From positions 124,001-188,000 of the forward strand of contig JAACMV010000023.1 in NCBI GenBank assembly GCA_010909725.1: DNA of 64,000 nt. Direction: 5' to 3'. This DNA is from Picochlorum sp. 'celeri'. Its lineage: Eukaryota > Chlorophyta > Trebouxiophyceae. The notes below the pieces were generated by a model, which saw nothing but the letters and a program-made list of their open reading frames with translations, made no database searches and was not told where the DNA came from. A program made the translations under genes and the position numbers. Below are positions 40,276 to 50,984 of this stretch, piece by piece (within the stretch, counting starts at the first letter, position 1; each line of letters opens with the position of its first letter).

Positions 40276-41478
40276 ATGGTTGATGAGGGGATACCTGTGG
40301 CTGCTGTCAACGAGCACGCGACGACGTACACAAGCACGGCGGATACAAAGGTGGCAACGCCACCTCGTGGGATGGGAACACCTGGACCGATGAAGGCGCA
40401 TGGTGGGGAGGAGAGACAGTATGATCAGGGGAAGATCCATGTGTGTCGTCCTGAGAAGGCGGTGCACCCGCCGATGGATCCAGAGGCGTTTTATAGTCCT
40501 GATCACAAGAAGGAGCGGAAGGAGCGGGAGGAACGACGGTTGGTGTTGAGGGAGTCTCGGAAGAGGATTGAGCAGGTGGCTGTGAATCATTTGTGGGAGA
40601 TTCCTGGTCGACCTCATGTTGTGTATTCTGTGAAGGATTATCGCCGGGATGATGTGCACGAGGGGCGTCGTGCGGCAAGAGACGAGCTTCCGTTTTTGTT
40701 CAAAGCATTCGAACAGGGGCAGGCACCTCCTCCGAGGCCAGGGACGAAGAAGGCGGATCAGCCACGCGCTGCGACAATCCACGAGTATTTAGATTGGACA
40801 GTGACGGCGTCTATTCCTCAGGATCCGGATGAACTGGATTTTGAGGGGTTTCGGGTCTTGGCATTATATCCAAGAAACAAACTGCTCTGGCCACCGCCAT
40901 CTGAGCCGTATAATACAGAGGTTCCGCTGCAGCATCCTGAGATGGGTGCTCCCAAACCACCAGTGCCGCATTTGCAGGTGGCGACCAAGCCTGTCTGTGC
41001 TGCGACGGTGCGTATTGGTCCTGGATGGTTGGAAGTTCCATTCTATGCAACGCAGGAACATCGTCGGAATAAAGGGCATGGGAGGGCCCTGCTAGAAGCT
41101 ATAGAAGACTTGTGTCGTAGTCTGAATATTAAAAGAATATTACTGTGCTCAACGGATGACCCAAAGGTGAAGGGAACGTGGTCTCATTTAGGGTTCAAGT
41201 TTACCTCGCAGGCAGACTTGGATGCCATGGGCGTGTCCAGGCATGACCTATTGCACATGGATAATACGGTACAGATGCATAAAGAGGTCTCAGATGTGCG
41301 CCCATGGGCATCTGTGATGATGAAGCATACGACCTTCAAGCATAGGTTGTATTATATACCGAATGGGGGGAATGCTCCGCCTATTTCTGATGAGATTCTG
41401 AGTGGGCAGTATTACAAGAATCTGCGCAACATGCCACCACCGAAAAAGCCATCCAAGAGGCCAAAAAAGCGGGGATAA
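40276..41478 (+). CDS. GNAT-fold acetyltransferase
   Basis: 400 residues, single exon, ATG 40276. The first ~150 residues are charged and proline-rich, with KKERKEREERRLVLRESRKR, and look disordered. A GNAT domain sits at about 235–320: AATVRIGPGWLEVPFYATQE (β4), HRRNKGHGRALLEAIEDLCR (acetyl-CoA-binding R/Q-x-x-G-x-G/A loop, here RRNKGHGRA), then IKRILLCSTDDPKVKGTW and LGFKF. The combination of RVGP..EVPFYATxExHRR and the end ...TW.HLGFKFTS is like the acetyltransferase module of plant PHD-type proteins (IDM1 group), but no PHD finger is present. The C-terminus ends in a Lys/Pro-rich tail. Substrate unknown. Confidence 0.75.
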   Translation: MVDEGIPVAAVNEHATTYTSTADTKVATPPRGMGTPGPMKAHGGEERQYDQGKIHVCRPEKAVHPPMDPEAFYSPDHKKERKEREERRLVLRESRKRIEQVAVNHLWEIPGRPHVVYSVKDYRRDDVHEGRRAARDELPFLFKAFEQGQAPPPRPGTKKADQPRAATIHEYLDWTVTASIPQDPDELDFEGFRVLALYPRNKLLWPPPSEPYNTEVPLQHPEMGAPKPPVPHLQVATKPVCAATVRIGPGWLEVPFYATQEHRRNKGHGRALLEAIEDLCRSLNIKRILLCSTDDPKVKGTWSHLGFKFTSQADLDAMGVSRHDLLHMDNTVQMHKEVSDVRPWASVMMKHTTFKHRLYYIPNGGNAPPISDEILSGQYYKNLRNMPPPKKPSKRPKKRG

Positions 41479-41562
41479 TGGTCGTATTAGTATTATATTT
41501 AATATAGTAGTATCTATGAACATGTATCTATCAGTATCGAGTGGAATAAAGGACATGTAAGA

Positions 41563-44500
41563 ATGCCACCGAAACGGAAGAAGAAGAAGCAGACATCCCA
41601 GGCGAGGATAGGGCTCAAGGTGGATGGAAATGAAGCTTTGAAGATTTCTAAGGATATTGAGGAGGGTCTGGATGTGTCAGAAGAGACCTTGATGCGGTTA
41701 TTGGATATTGGTTCAGCTTGTCCGAATCAAAATTCTGCAACGACCAAAGGCGGTTGCAAGGTATGGCATGATGGGGTGTTTTTAGTTTGGTATTTTGATT
41801 TTACTATGTGAATACATGATCTGATGGGAGATGGGCACTGTGAGGAGAGTCTGGTATCCTAAGAGTTGTGTAACATGGTGCAGGGTTTGGCGAACAATCC
41901 ATGTTGTCTGTGCGGGATTATTCCATCCAAGGACTCGTATCGAATGCAAGGGTTGTGGTCGAAAACAGCGAGCAAGAATATTGATCCAACTCTCCAGGAT
42001 GCAGATCCTACATCGTGTGCTCGGAGGAGCACTGTGTCTCCAGTTGGTCTGACCAATTTGGGGAATACCTGTTACTTCAACAGTGTGATTCAGTGCTTGT
42101 TTGCTATTGATGAGTTCAAATATGCGATATTAGAGGCTTGTATCACTCCCCTCGAGGGGAACGAGGTATTGCAGAGGCTCTGGTATGTGGTCATGAGTGA
42201 CATGTGAGTTTGCATATCGAGACAGTGTACTGATGCTCATGTGTCCTGATGTAGCGATATATTTGTCACATTGGAATGTGGTCCCAGGAATTACGTTGAT
42301 CCAGAGCCGCTTATATCAGCACTCCGGTTGGACAGCTCTGTACAGCAGGATGGTCAGGAGTTTATGAAATTGTTTCTGACATTGCTGGAAACTGCGTGTG
42401 AAGCCATCCCCATGCTAGGACAGAAGATAGCATCCATGTTCAAAGGCAAATCTGGGTATCAGACGAGATGCCTGTCATGTGAGAACTTGTCTCACAGTAG
42501 CAATCGTTTTGATGATTTTTGTGAATTGGATATTCCAATCAAAGGGCACACGAGTCTAGAGGAGTCAATGGGAGCTCTTCTTGCTCCAGAGATTTTAGAG
42601 GGTGACAATCAGTACTATTGCGATCATTGTGGTCAGAAGCAAGATGCTGCTCGGCAGTTGATTGTGAAGGATCTTCCGCCTGTTTTGTGTTTATCGTTAC
42701 AGAGATTTGTCTTTGATTTACAGGTTTGTGACTTTGTGTGCATAGGCAGCCTGTTGCATTCTTTTATTGATTCGATACCTGGTGTGCAGAAAATGGATAG
42801 GGTGAAGGCTTCGGATAAATTTTCCTTCCCTGTGGAGATTGATGCCTACATGGTGACGCATGATGCTCAGACAAAGGGGATCATGTACGATTTAGAGGGT
42901 ATCTTGTTGCATAAAGGTCCTAGTGCCAGACAAGGCCATTATGTTGCACATGTCGCTGTGAACAGGAAAGGGAGTAGGAGTTCAAAACCTGTCTGGTATC
43001 GATTTGATGATACGGTGGTAACAAAACTAGACAAGGGGTCTGCTGGTCACAGTGACCATGGATGGAAGGCGAAACCAACTCTGCAACCTAGTATCAAACA
43101 GGGTACAAGCTCAACGAAACCCAAGGGAGACGGTGAGATGAAGGATCATCATGATGTAGACTTAATTGATTTATCTAGGGATCAAGATGCTGATGGTTTA
43201 ATAGCCGAGGAAAACCAGCGGAAGGAGTCGGTGGAGGATGTCAAAGATGTTGTGAGTAGCAATGCATACTTGCTCGTGTACAAGAGACGGCCTTCATCAT
43301 CGTTGACTGGGAAGCGTGTTGCTAAAAATACTGAGATATTGGAATGGTATGTTAATTCTTTATGATTCTTTGTTTTATAGAATGCGATGGTAAACCTCTG
43401 GATGTGTACTCTAGGCTGGACAAGAAGAAAGGAGAGATGCTCAAAGAATATGAGGGGCAATGCCAGCAGCATCAAAAGATTGTCGAAGAAGCTCGTGGAC
43501 AAATTGAGACACGGAGAGATATTGTTCGAGATATTGTGGATTCATCCAAGACCGTAGAAGGCTCTGGCCGCTTTATTGTTGCCAGCTGGCTGCAGAAATG
43601 GGCAGATGCAGAGCCACGCGAATCGATATCAGAGGTAAACAACAATGCCCTGTTGTGCAACCACGGTAAGCTTGATCCCTCTCGAATTCAGGCTTCCAAA
43701 AGGCTAGCACCAGATGCATGGGCCAAGATAGTATCGCTGCATGGAGGCAGCCCAGAATTGGGATTGGGGGATATCTGCAAAGCGTGCTTGAAAACACAGT
43801 TGGATTCCATTGTCACTCAGGAGGATGTTGCTGTGAATAGAGAAAGGTTCCTGGAATTGAGCCATTCGATCAATTTGGAGAGTAAATCATCGACTGATGA
43901 AGAAGAAAATACGGATGCCGCATTATATTATGTAGGAAGACATTGGCTTCGCAATTGGAGAAATAGAAAAGGCTTGTCAATGGGTGGCACGTCACCCACA
44001 GAGGCATTGGTATGTCCTCATGGTAAACTAGTACCAAACTATCCGGACAAGCCAAACAAGCGAGTTGCTATACCGGAAGAGTTTTGGAACTACCTTAAAC
44101 GTTCTTGGTTCGCAACAGTGGCCGATAAGGATAGGAAATCGAGATTCAAAAAGGCAGAGAGTGGTGGCAATGTTGAGAATGGCAAGAAACGAAAATTGGA
44201 GGACAAGGAACAAGGAACAATTTCAAATTCGGTGGATTATGGCGGAGATTTGAATCACGACATATCAAAGTTAGCCGAGTTTCCATCCCGCTGCAATGAA
44301 TGCCCAATATGCAAAGAGCAAATGTTGGAAGAATTGAGTGTCAGTGTGGAGATTGGGGGTAGGAGGGACCAGGAGCGAACCGTACTCAAGCATCTCGTAA
44401 GCACTCCTCAGAGCATTTCTCTAGTATTAGATGCATTGTACAAGCTAGTACCATCCCTGTTTATGCAAGAATGGAGAGAATATATTGCAGCAGGTCGATC

Positions 44501-45422
44501 AGTTCAGGGAGCAATCGAGCCTCCAAAACTGAAGCCATACATGGACTCTGTCGCATGCCTTTCGCACGCCTGTGATTCAACTACGAGAATATGTTACCAA
44601 ATACCACATGTTGTGAACAGACGAGGGCGATGGATGGCGCTGAACGAAAAAGGCTCGGCCTTTGAAATCATCAGTGAAACTGATTGGTGCGAATTGTGGA
44701 AACTTTATGGGTCAAAGGATATTCCATTTGGGCCTCAGGGCATTTCAGTGTACCTATCACCAGACCAAGATAACAATTCAGGTCAAAATGGGGGTGGATT
44801 GACAGAAAACGACATAACAAAGCCTTCTTCAGCCCAAGATGCTACCAGCAACAAGGCCACATCAGTGCACCTCGCGACAGCCATAGATGTCTGTTATGAG
44901 TGTATTAAAGAACGATCGGATGCCATCAGAGCCTCTAAATTGAACTTCGAGGGGAAAGAAATATTGATCGAGATTGTATTGGACGAAGACACGGCTGTTC
45001 GTGACACTGCACAGCAAGCATGTGACGAGGTACCTGCCAATCACCAACAGCACATCCCCCATGACTCCCAGCCCCACGTTCTCAGTGTGAAAGAGAGAAA
45101 ATCTAAACGAGCGAGAAAAGGTCGCTCACCAGTCATTGTGGATTCTACAACGACACTTGAGAATTTAAAATTGAGAATATTTGAGGCACTTGGGGTGCAT
45201 CCAGGAAATATTCGTGCATTTGCCAAGGGGAAAGAGATGTTGGATGCATCAAAATCCATGATGGACTACGAAATATTTCCTCTGGAGGAAGTGAGAATTG
45301 TTGACACGCATTTGCACGACTCGGAGGATCTGGCATCGATATTTCCAGACGGCGGTGGGCCTCGGGGCAAGTCAGATGACCAAGAGAAGGAAGGCTTTAC
45401 TGGCACGGCCTTGGTTGGATAG
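41563..45422 (+). CDS. USP48: Ubiquitin-specific protease USP48/UBP26-like, five exons
   Basis: Cysteine protease removing ubiquitin, in plants and animals acting on histone H2B and others. Exons 41563–41760, 41884–42182, 42255–42723, 42790–43346, 43415–45422; introns 123, 72, 66 and 68 nt; all phases agree, 1176 residues. Catalytic Cys box GLTNLGNTCYFNSVIQCLFA (about 105), QQDGQEFMKLF, zinc-site CLSCENLS and YCDHCGQK, and the His box ARQGHYVAHVAV. C-terminal to it are DUSP-like modules (SWLQKWADAEP...LLCNHGKLDPS; HWLRNWRNRKG...VCPHGKLVP) and, near the end, a ubiquitin-like domain (TTTLENLKLRIFEALGVHPG). This domain order is that of USP48. The 66-nt third intron has no stop and keeps the frame if retained. 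Confidence 0.92.
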
Positions 45423-45542
45423 TTTCATTCGTGAACAAACCATCTCTATCTCTCTATTTCACGTCGAAAAATACCATTAAGTAACAATATTTGTCATTCA
45501 TACATGGATGTGATTCATGCAACATAACGAGAGTGATATACA

Positions 45543-46748
45543 TCATTGATCCTCCAGGTTGCCATTTTGAGATGGCCCTTGCTGCTCCTCTGCACCATCA
45601 TCGTGCTCTTCGTGTTGCTGCTGTCGGTGCTGTCTCCCTCTCCTCCCTCCTCCTCGATAATGATGTCTTCCAGGATGACGACCAGGCCTTCTATATCCAC
45701 CTTGCATTGGAGGCATCTGCATTCCAGGATATGGTGGAGCCAGGACCATACCGTCAGGCCCAACCGGAACGACACCATACGGCATCGGCATTGGATACTG
45801 TGCAAACGTTGGGGCCCCAGCATAGCCATACGCCATTGGATACGATACAACATTCGGAGGCATGGGCTGCTGACCATTCATATACTCTGCAGGAGGAGCT
45901 GGATACATTGGTTGCTGTACATATACTTCGTACGGTTTACTCCTCATGAAATCCGGATCAGCCATATCATTACTCTTATTCCTGATTCTCGCTTTTCCTT
46001 GCTGCTCCAAATATTCTCCATTTTGCTGTTGCTGTGGAATACCATAGGGATACGGCATTATAGGAATCATCCCTTGCTGCATAACATCCCCACCATACCC
46101 CCCAAATATTCTCGCACGCGCCCTCTCATACATCTCCTCTCGATCCTCACGAGGACCATATCCGTTCTGATGATAGTCATCCGCATGACGTGGAGGGCCA
46201 CGATAGTGCTGCTGCTGCTGACCTTGCTGCTGCTGACCTCTGGTGAGTATCCTGGGCTGCCGACGATGATGATGGTGTTGCGTCGGCCCCTCCATCGTCA
46301 CTTTTATATCCCTCAACACAACCTCTGGCCTCTCCATCGCACCCCCTTGCCGCGACGCAATGATACATGAATGAGCCCCCTCACCACCCTGAGCCACCCT
46401 CGTCGCCAAACCCCAATGCTGCGCCGTCCTATGAACCAACAAACGCTCAAACGTCGTCCCATTCTCTTCAAACCTCATCTCCTCCTCATCCAATTCCACC
46501 ACAAACTCCTCCACTTGCTTCTCTATATCAATAATCCTATTGCGGTGTCTATAGCTACATAAAGCGTTATACAAAACCTCATCGCAAGGCAGCGTGCTAT
46601 TCTCCTCCTTCGCATCGGAACCACCATGATCTTCTCGCAATGAAAGATTCTCCACAAGCCCATCCAATCCGTTCGTACGACCTGCTTCGGAACTGTCATG
46701 CGGACATTCGGAAGATTCCTGCACCACCTTCCTCTCTCTGCCGTTCAT
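45543..46748 (-). CDS. R3H and SUZ domain RNA-binding protein
   Basis: 401 residues, single exon, ATG 46748. After an acidic N-terminus, residues ~52–130 form an R3H domain: VLYNALCSYRHRNRIIDIEK, VEEFVVELDEEEMRF, FERLLVHRTAQHWGL (R-x3-H core). A SUZ-like segment follows (PREDREEMYERARARIFGG, about 195–215), as in Encore/ARPP21-type proteins that bind single-stranded RNA. The rest is rich in Gln, Pro, Met, Tyr and ends in a basic Gly/Arg/His tract (GGYRRPGRHPGRHHYRGGG), typical of mRNP-granule proteins. CAG/CTG-type repeats encode the Gln runs. Confidence 0.85.
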   Translation of the reverse strand: MNGRERKVVQESSECPHDSSEAGRTNGLDGLVENLSLREDHGGSDAKEENSTLPCDEVLYNALCSYRHRNRIIDIEKQVEEFVVELDEEEMRFEENGTTFERLLVHRTAQHWGLATRVAQGGEGAHSCIIASRQGGAMERPEVVLRDIKVTMEGPTQHHHHRRQPRILTRGQQQQGQQQQHYRGPPRHADDYHQNGYGPREDREEMYERARARIFGGYGGDVMQQGMIPIMPYPYGIPQQQQNGEYLEQQGKARIRNKSNDMADPDFMRSKPYEVYVQQPMYPAPPAEYMNGQQPMPPNVVSYPMAYGYAGAPTFAQYPMPMPYGVVPVGPDGMVLAPPYPGMQMPPMQGGYRRPGRHPGRHHYRGGGRRGRQHRQQQHEEHDDGAEEQQGPSQNGNLEDQ

Positions 46749-47198
46749 CCTGTTATATATGTCACTATTGAATAAATCAATACAGATTGACTACTATCGT
46801 ACAAATACGGAATACTCTAAGATTCATTCGATCACTCTAGACAATCATCAAGAAGACTCCGCGATGACCAATACGCATATATCACAATATGCGTTATACT
46901 TCATATTAAAACCACACTGCAGTGGTATGGTTAAGATTTGTATAGGATGGTCGTCAGGGGAGTGTCCATCAGGAAGAGTGGTGGTGGGCACGTCTCTCCG
47001 ATGGACACACATTCGGGATTCAAAGCACTTTTTTAAAAATCTAATTATGGCCATGGTTGACCTCAAAAATCTGTGGCAATGATTTAGAATTCCATGCAGA
47101 ATATATAGTAGGTATTGCATAAAAAGTAGTGTATCTGGAAACGACGACGACTGTGGTCGGAACAGGACGTAGAGGACCAAGGTTCTAGAAGACTAGAC
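46749..47198. other. Intergenic region between divergent genes
   Basis: 450 nt between the starts of the R3H protein (minus) and TTC1 (plus). A 107-codon plus frame (46759–47082) has no recognisable similarity, low-complexity composition and no initiation context support. Both promoters must lie here; no element was identified. Confidence 0.55.
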
Positions 47199-48260
47199 AT
47201 GGGAGTGATTATTGAGGAGATATTCGACGACTCTTCAGTGGAGGAAGAGCAGCCTCGTAGTGGGAATGGGAATGAACACGATACTTGTCGGGAGAAGGGG
47301 ACGACGTCTCGAATTGTAGAGGCGTATGAGCAAGGGAGTGATAGTGTGGGTCCCACTACAACCACTGATACTGCTGCTGCCGAGGAAGAGGACTGGGTCG
47401 AGGTTGAAGAACCGTCGTTTGATGATGAAGAGGGTGCTGATGACATCAATAGTGGAACACGCGTGCAAGAGGACCAGGAGGAGGAGGAGGAGTTGCTAAA
47501 TCCATATATTCATTTTAATCAAGGGGAGGAGGGCGTGGAGGAGGTGGTATCTGAGGAGGAGAGGAAGAGAAGGATGGAGGAAGCAGAGGCGTATCGAGAA
47601 GAAGGAAATAGATTATTCAAGGAACAGAACTATATAGAAGCATTGGTACGTGATTGGGGGTGTGCTTGTGTGAGGATGATGCAAGAATCACCATCTTTAT
47701 TTATTCTCAGTGATTTGCAGGAGTTGTATACAAAGGCATTAGAGGTGGCTCCTGTGGAGCCGAGAAAGAAACCTTCTGTAGCAGCAAATAATGCGACCGA
47801 TAACAAGGAAGAGGAAGCAGAGTCAACAGAGTCACACCAGGACCATCGACAGAAACGCTCTGTGTATTTTGCAAACAGAGCAGCGTGCCAGATTGCGTTG
47901 CGTGATTATGACAGCGCCGCAAATGATTGCTCGGATGCGATTGATTTGGACCCAACGTATCTCAAGGCGTACATGAGACGAGCTACGGCATTTGAACACA
48001 TGGAAGAGTATGATCGTGGACTCCAAGATGCAAAGCATATCCTAGACTCGATTGATCCATCAAATGCATTTGCGAGAGCATATGTGACTCGCGTGACGCC
48101 CTTGGCGGAGAAGAAACAGGAGCAACTCAAGGAGGAAATGATGTCCAAGCTCAAAGACTTGGGCAATTCCTTGCTTGGCAACTTTGGCCTCAGTCTGGAT
48201 AATTTCAAAGCAGAACAAGATCCAGAAACTGGGTCGTATAGTGTCAAATTCTCTCAATAG
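47199..48260 (+). CDS. TTC1: TPR protein TTC1-like, two exons
   Basis: Co-chaperone-type TPR protein. Exon 1 47199–47645, intron 47646–47720 (75 nt, GTACGT...TTTGCAG), exon 2 47721–48260; 328 residues. An acidic N-terminal third is followed by three TPRs: KRRMEEAEAYREEGNRLFKE, NYIEAL|ELYTKALEVAPVE, then an acidic insert, SVYFANRAACQIALRDYDSA, NDCSDAIDLDPTYLKAYMRR and ATAFEHMEEYDRGLQDAKHI. Conserved N, A and R positions of a carboxylate clamp that binds Hsp70/Hsp90 tails are visible. It ends with the TTC1-type tail EEMMSKLKDLGNSLLGNFGL and DPETGSYSVKFSQ. The intron length is a multiple of three without stops, so retained transcripts would still code. Confidence 0.9.
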   Translation: MGVIIEEIFDDSSVEEEQPRSGNGNEHDTCREKGTTSRIVEAYEQGSDSVGPTTTTDTAAAEEEDWVEVEEPSFDDEEGADDINSGTRVQEDQEEEEELLNPYIHFNQGEEGVEEVVSEEERKRRMEEAEAYREEGNRLFKEQNYIEALVRDWGCACVRMMQESPSLFILSDLQELYTKALEVAPVEPRKKPSVAANNATDNKEEEAESTESHQDHRQKRSVYFANRAACQIALRDYDSAANDCSDAIDLDPTYLKAYMRRATAFEHMEEYDRGLQDAKHILDSIDPSNAFARAYVTRVTPLAEKKQEQLKEEMMSKLKDLGNSLLGNFGLSLDNFKAEQDPETGSYSVKFSQ

Positions 48261-48330
48261 TGATTGAAACAGTCGTTTTGTGTGTGTAATCAAACACTGG
48301 ATCCCACAATGTTGAACAACATCTCAAGAA

Positions 48331-48395
48331 GAGATCTGGAAAGATCTCATCCACCATTCTAGAATCCTCAAGGAGTCTCGGTGCCCCAGACCGAG
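48331..48395 (+). promoter_or_regulatory. Two stem-loops just upstream of the plastocyanin start
   Basis: GAGATCT (48331–48337) pairs with AGATCTC (48342–48348) across a GGAA loop, and CTCGGT (48377–48382) pairs with ACCGAG (48390–48395) across GCCCCAG. Both lie 50–120 nt before the ATG and are likely within the 5' UTR. Plastocyanin expression is copper-controlled in some green algae, but no known copper-response core (GTAC) was confirmed here. Role is inferred from position only. Confidence 0.4.
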
Positions 48396-48447
48396 GTATT
48401 ATCAAAATTCAACAACTGATACTTGACAAAAATACCATCGAATCACA

Positions 48448-49156
48448 ATGCAGACCTGCACCGTTAAGTCTACCTTTGCCCCAGTGCGTGCCGCCCGTGC
48501 CACCCGTGCCACTCGTGTCGTGTGCATGGCCAACATGGAGTCTGTGAATAAGGCTGCTGCCGGATTCGGAGTCGGACTTTGCTCTTTGGCTTTGACCGGA
48601 TCTGCCTTCGCTGGAGCCAACGTGAAGCTCGGAGCTGACAGTGGTACGTTCTTGTTGAAGGATGATGATGTGTGAATGTGGCTGGTGTTGTCGTCCCCCA
48701 GATGACGCGATGCGTGCATCTATAACTGTAAAAATAGTGTGGATGAATTAATGGGTGATTGCGGGGTTGGTGAGATCGTCCGAGCTGTGGAGGCCGTCTC
48801 GAGCGTGTATCTGGTTGTGGATAAGCCTTGAGAGTGTCTGGATTGTCTTAGGGTATTTAGGGTCTGACATGCCTGTGACATGTGATGCAGGAGCTCTCGT
48901 GTTCGAGCCATCCACCGTGACCATCTCCAAGGGAGACAGCGTCACCTGGACCAACAATGCTGGATTCCCACACAACATTGTGTTCGATGAGGATGCCGTT
49001 CCAGCTGGAGTGAATGCTGATGCCCTCTCCAACGAGGACTACCTCAACGCTCCAGGAGAGACTGTCACCAGAAAGTTTGACGTCGCTGGAGAGTACGGAT
49101 ACTACTGCGAGCCACACCAGGGAGCTGGAATGGTCGGAAAGGTCATTGTACAGTAA
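48448..49156 (+). CDS. PETE: Plastocyanin precursor, two exons
   Basis: Copper protein of the thylakoid lumen carrying electrons from cytochrome b6f to photosystem I. Exon 1 48448–48643, intron 48644–48890 (247 nt), exon 2 48891–49156; 153 residues. The presequence is bipartite: a Thr/Ala/Arg-rich stromal part, then a hydrophobic lumenal signal GFGVGLCSLALTGSAFAGA. The mature protein begins near ANVKLGADSG|ALVFEPSTVT. Copper ligands are visible: His in FPHNIVFDEDAVP and Cys, His, Met in YCEPHQGAGMVGKVIVQ. The NADALSNEDYLNAPGE segment matches green-algal plastocyanin closely. A TGTAA motif follows at 49253–49257. Strong evidence for a green-type photosynthetic host. Confidence 0.96.
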
Positions 49157-49320
49157 GTAAGTGCGCGATAATGTCCATCTCGGCGTCGTACCATGGCCCA
49201 TGATGGGATGCATGTATGTGACAATGCTCTGATCATCTTTTACAACTGCGTATGTAAAAGGAAATAAACCCATTGTATGGATTTCTACACAAAAACACGA
49301 TTTACATATGCATACTACAA

Positions 49321-50593
49321 TCAAACAGTAAAGACGATGCCATCGAGAATCCGCGACTTTTGGTCCTGAGCAACGCATTCTGAAATCCACATGATGTTTC
49401 GGATCTCTTGCTCCCGCAGTGCCATGTAGCTGTGGAAAAGGCCAAAATGGAATTGTTGCTCGAAAGAATTCACCGATCGTCGGACTTCTTCATCATACAG
49501 CATTTTATCTAGTATATGTGCTTCTCCATTCCCGATTCGAGAGAAGATGGATGCATACTCTGGCACACGCTCCATGGCTGCCCTAACGCTATCAAAATCA
49601 TCAGCTGCTGCCAACTCTGCCTGGCCGTGTGGATACAAAAGCCCATGCCTCGAGTATAATTGCCGCCTATCATCACGAGTTAATTCTGTACCGATCGAAT
49701 TGAGGGTAATGTTCAATGCTCGTCTATCTGCTTCAAATGCGAGGGTCTCTCCCATGACCTGTGCGGTGGTCCCTCCCAGCGAGGCACAAAACTTGGCAAA
49801 ATCGTCCAAATATGCTTTATACAGCGTGTTACGCAAAATCTCTACATTCATCTCATCCAAATCCTCCGAAGACAGGTTCTCTGAGAAATATGGAGCGAGT
49901 GGGGTATCCACCAGGACCAATCTGTACAAATCCCTGACATTCTGGGCGACAGCCAAAGAGGCCAGTGAATCAAACATACCCAAAGGATGACACTTTTCCA
50001 TCAACTCCCCCACATCGCGCTCATGAAGAGTTCCAGTCACAATGAGCACGACATTGTCAATCATGTGCCCATACGTACAGTAATCCAAGAATTTCCCTAG
50101 GGGCTCTCCAGCATTTTCTCTCAGGTATGTCCAATCATCCACCAATTTTCGCGTACAAGCATCCACCAAATTCGTAGTCATAAGAGGAGAAGGCTGATTC
50201 TGCACATATTCCCCATAATCTGTCCCTGTGAGATATAATTTGACGTCCTCCAGGGTATCACATTGAGCTAGATTGTTGTAGTCCGCCGTTGTCAACAGAC
50301 CCAGTTTGTGCCCTCGCACGATTGCTTCTGCAACAATGTTTTTATATACATAAACAGATCAGTATGGATATCACAGAGAGAGATTGAGTAGAAGCGACAG
50401 GGAAAGATCATCACTTTCACGTGATCTTTCCAACCCTCAAACGACGTTATAGGGTTCCTCCACACCATTAATTATTTCACAATTTATAACATCAATGTAT
50501 TGGAAGCAAAATATTGGGCCAACCGTACGTACCGAGGAAACCGGACTTGACATTAAAAAACGACATTTCTGCCGTTGTACTTAGCCACGACAT
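49321..50593 (-). CDS. VMA6: V-ATPase subunit d (Vma6), two exons
   Basis: Subunit d joins the V1 stalk to the V0 ring of the vacuolar proton pump. Exon 1 50593–50533, intron 50532–50328 (205 nt, GTACGTAC...TTGCAG), exon 2 50327–49321; 355 residues (human 351). The join gives FNVKSGFL|EAIVRGHKLGLLTTADY, matching the family start FN.DNGYLEGLVRG. Further matches: NLAQCDTLEDVKLYLTGTDY, DYCTYGHMIDNVVLIVTG, LAPYFSENLSSEDLDEMNVE, YLDDFAKFCASLGGTTAQVM and the end LREQEIRNIMWISECVAQDQ. A second in-frame ATG at 50566 (MSFFNV) aligns with the animal start and may be the one used. Confidence 0.94.
50401..50431. repeat. 10-bp stem hairpin inside the V-ATPase d intron
   Basis: GGAAAGATCA (50401–50410) and TGATCTTTCC (50422–50431) are perfect reverse complements with an 11-nt loop. 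It lies within the 205-nt intron of the V-ATPase d gene. Confidence 0.55.
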
Positions 50594-50984
50594 GGTATAC
50601 TTTTACCTGTATCACACTGTGCTAGAAGCATATAAATGCTGAAAAATATAAGCGATTGGGTCTACTGACCATACCAGTTGTGCATAGACATATATATGTC
50701 AGCAGCAGGAGGTGCGCCCATCCCCTGCATCATGATGATATATGATCATATAATGATGCCACTCTGAGACAATTGCCATGGTATCCAGTGATGATATCAC
50801 GCCACATAGTAGTATGGATATACAGAAAACCAAATATCCCTCACAGGTTGTCATCATCATCAGCAGTATCAAGAAAAGAAACAAGGCACTGGTGGTTGTA
50901 TATCATCAGGGAGAAGTATAAACGACCCATTTTGACCACCATCCATCGCACAGATATGTGTGTATATCCAACACAAAGATATAA
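50594..50984. other. Intergenic region between divergent genes
   Basis: 391 nt between the V-ATPase d start (minus) and the next plus-strand gene. AT-rich with several ATATAT stretches; short frames only. No feature identified beyond its role as a shared upstream region. Confidence 0.55.

Noticed and set aside
46759..47082. 107-codon plus-strand frame in the R3H–TTC1 gap
   Set aside because: No recognisable similarity or structure; the region is better explained as a shared promoter.
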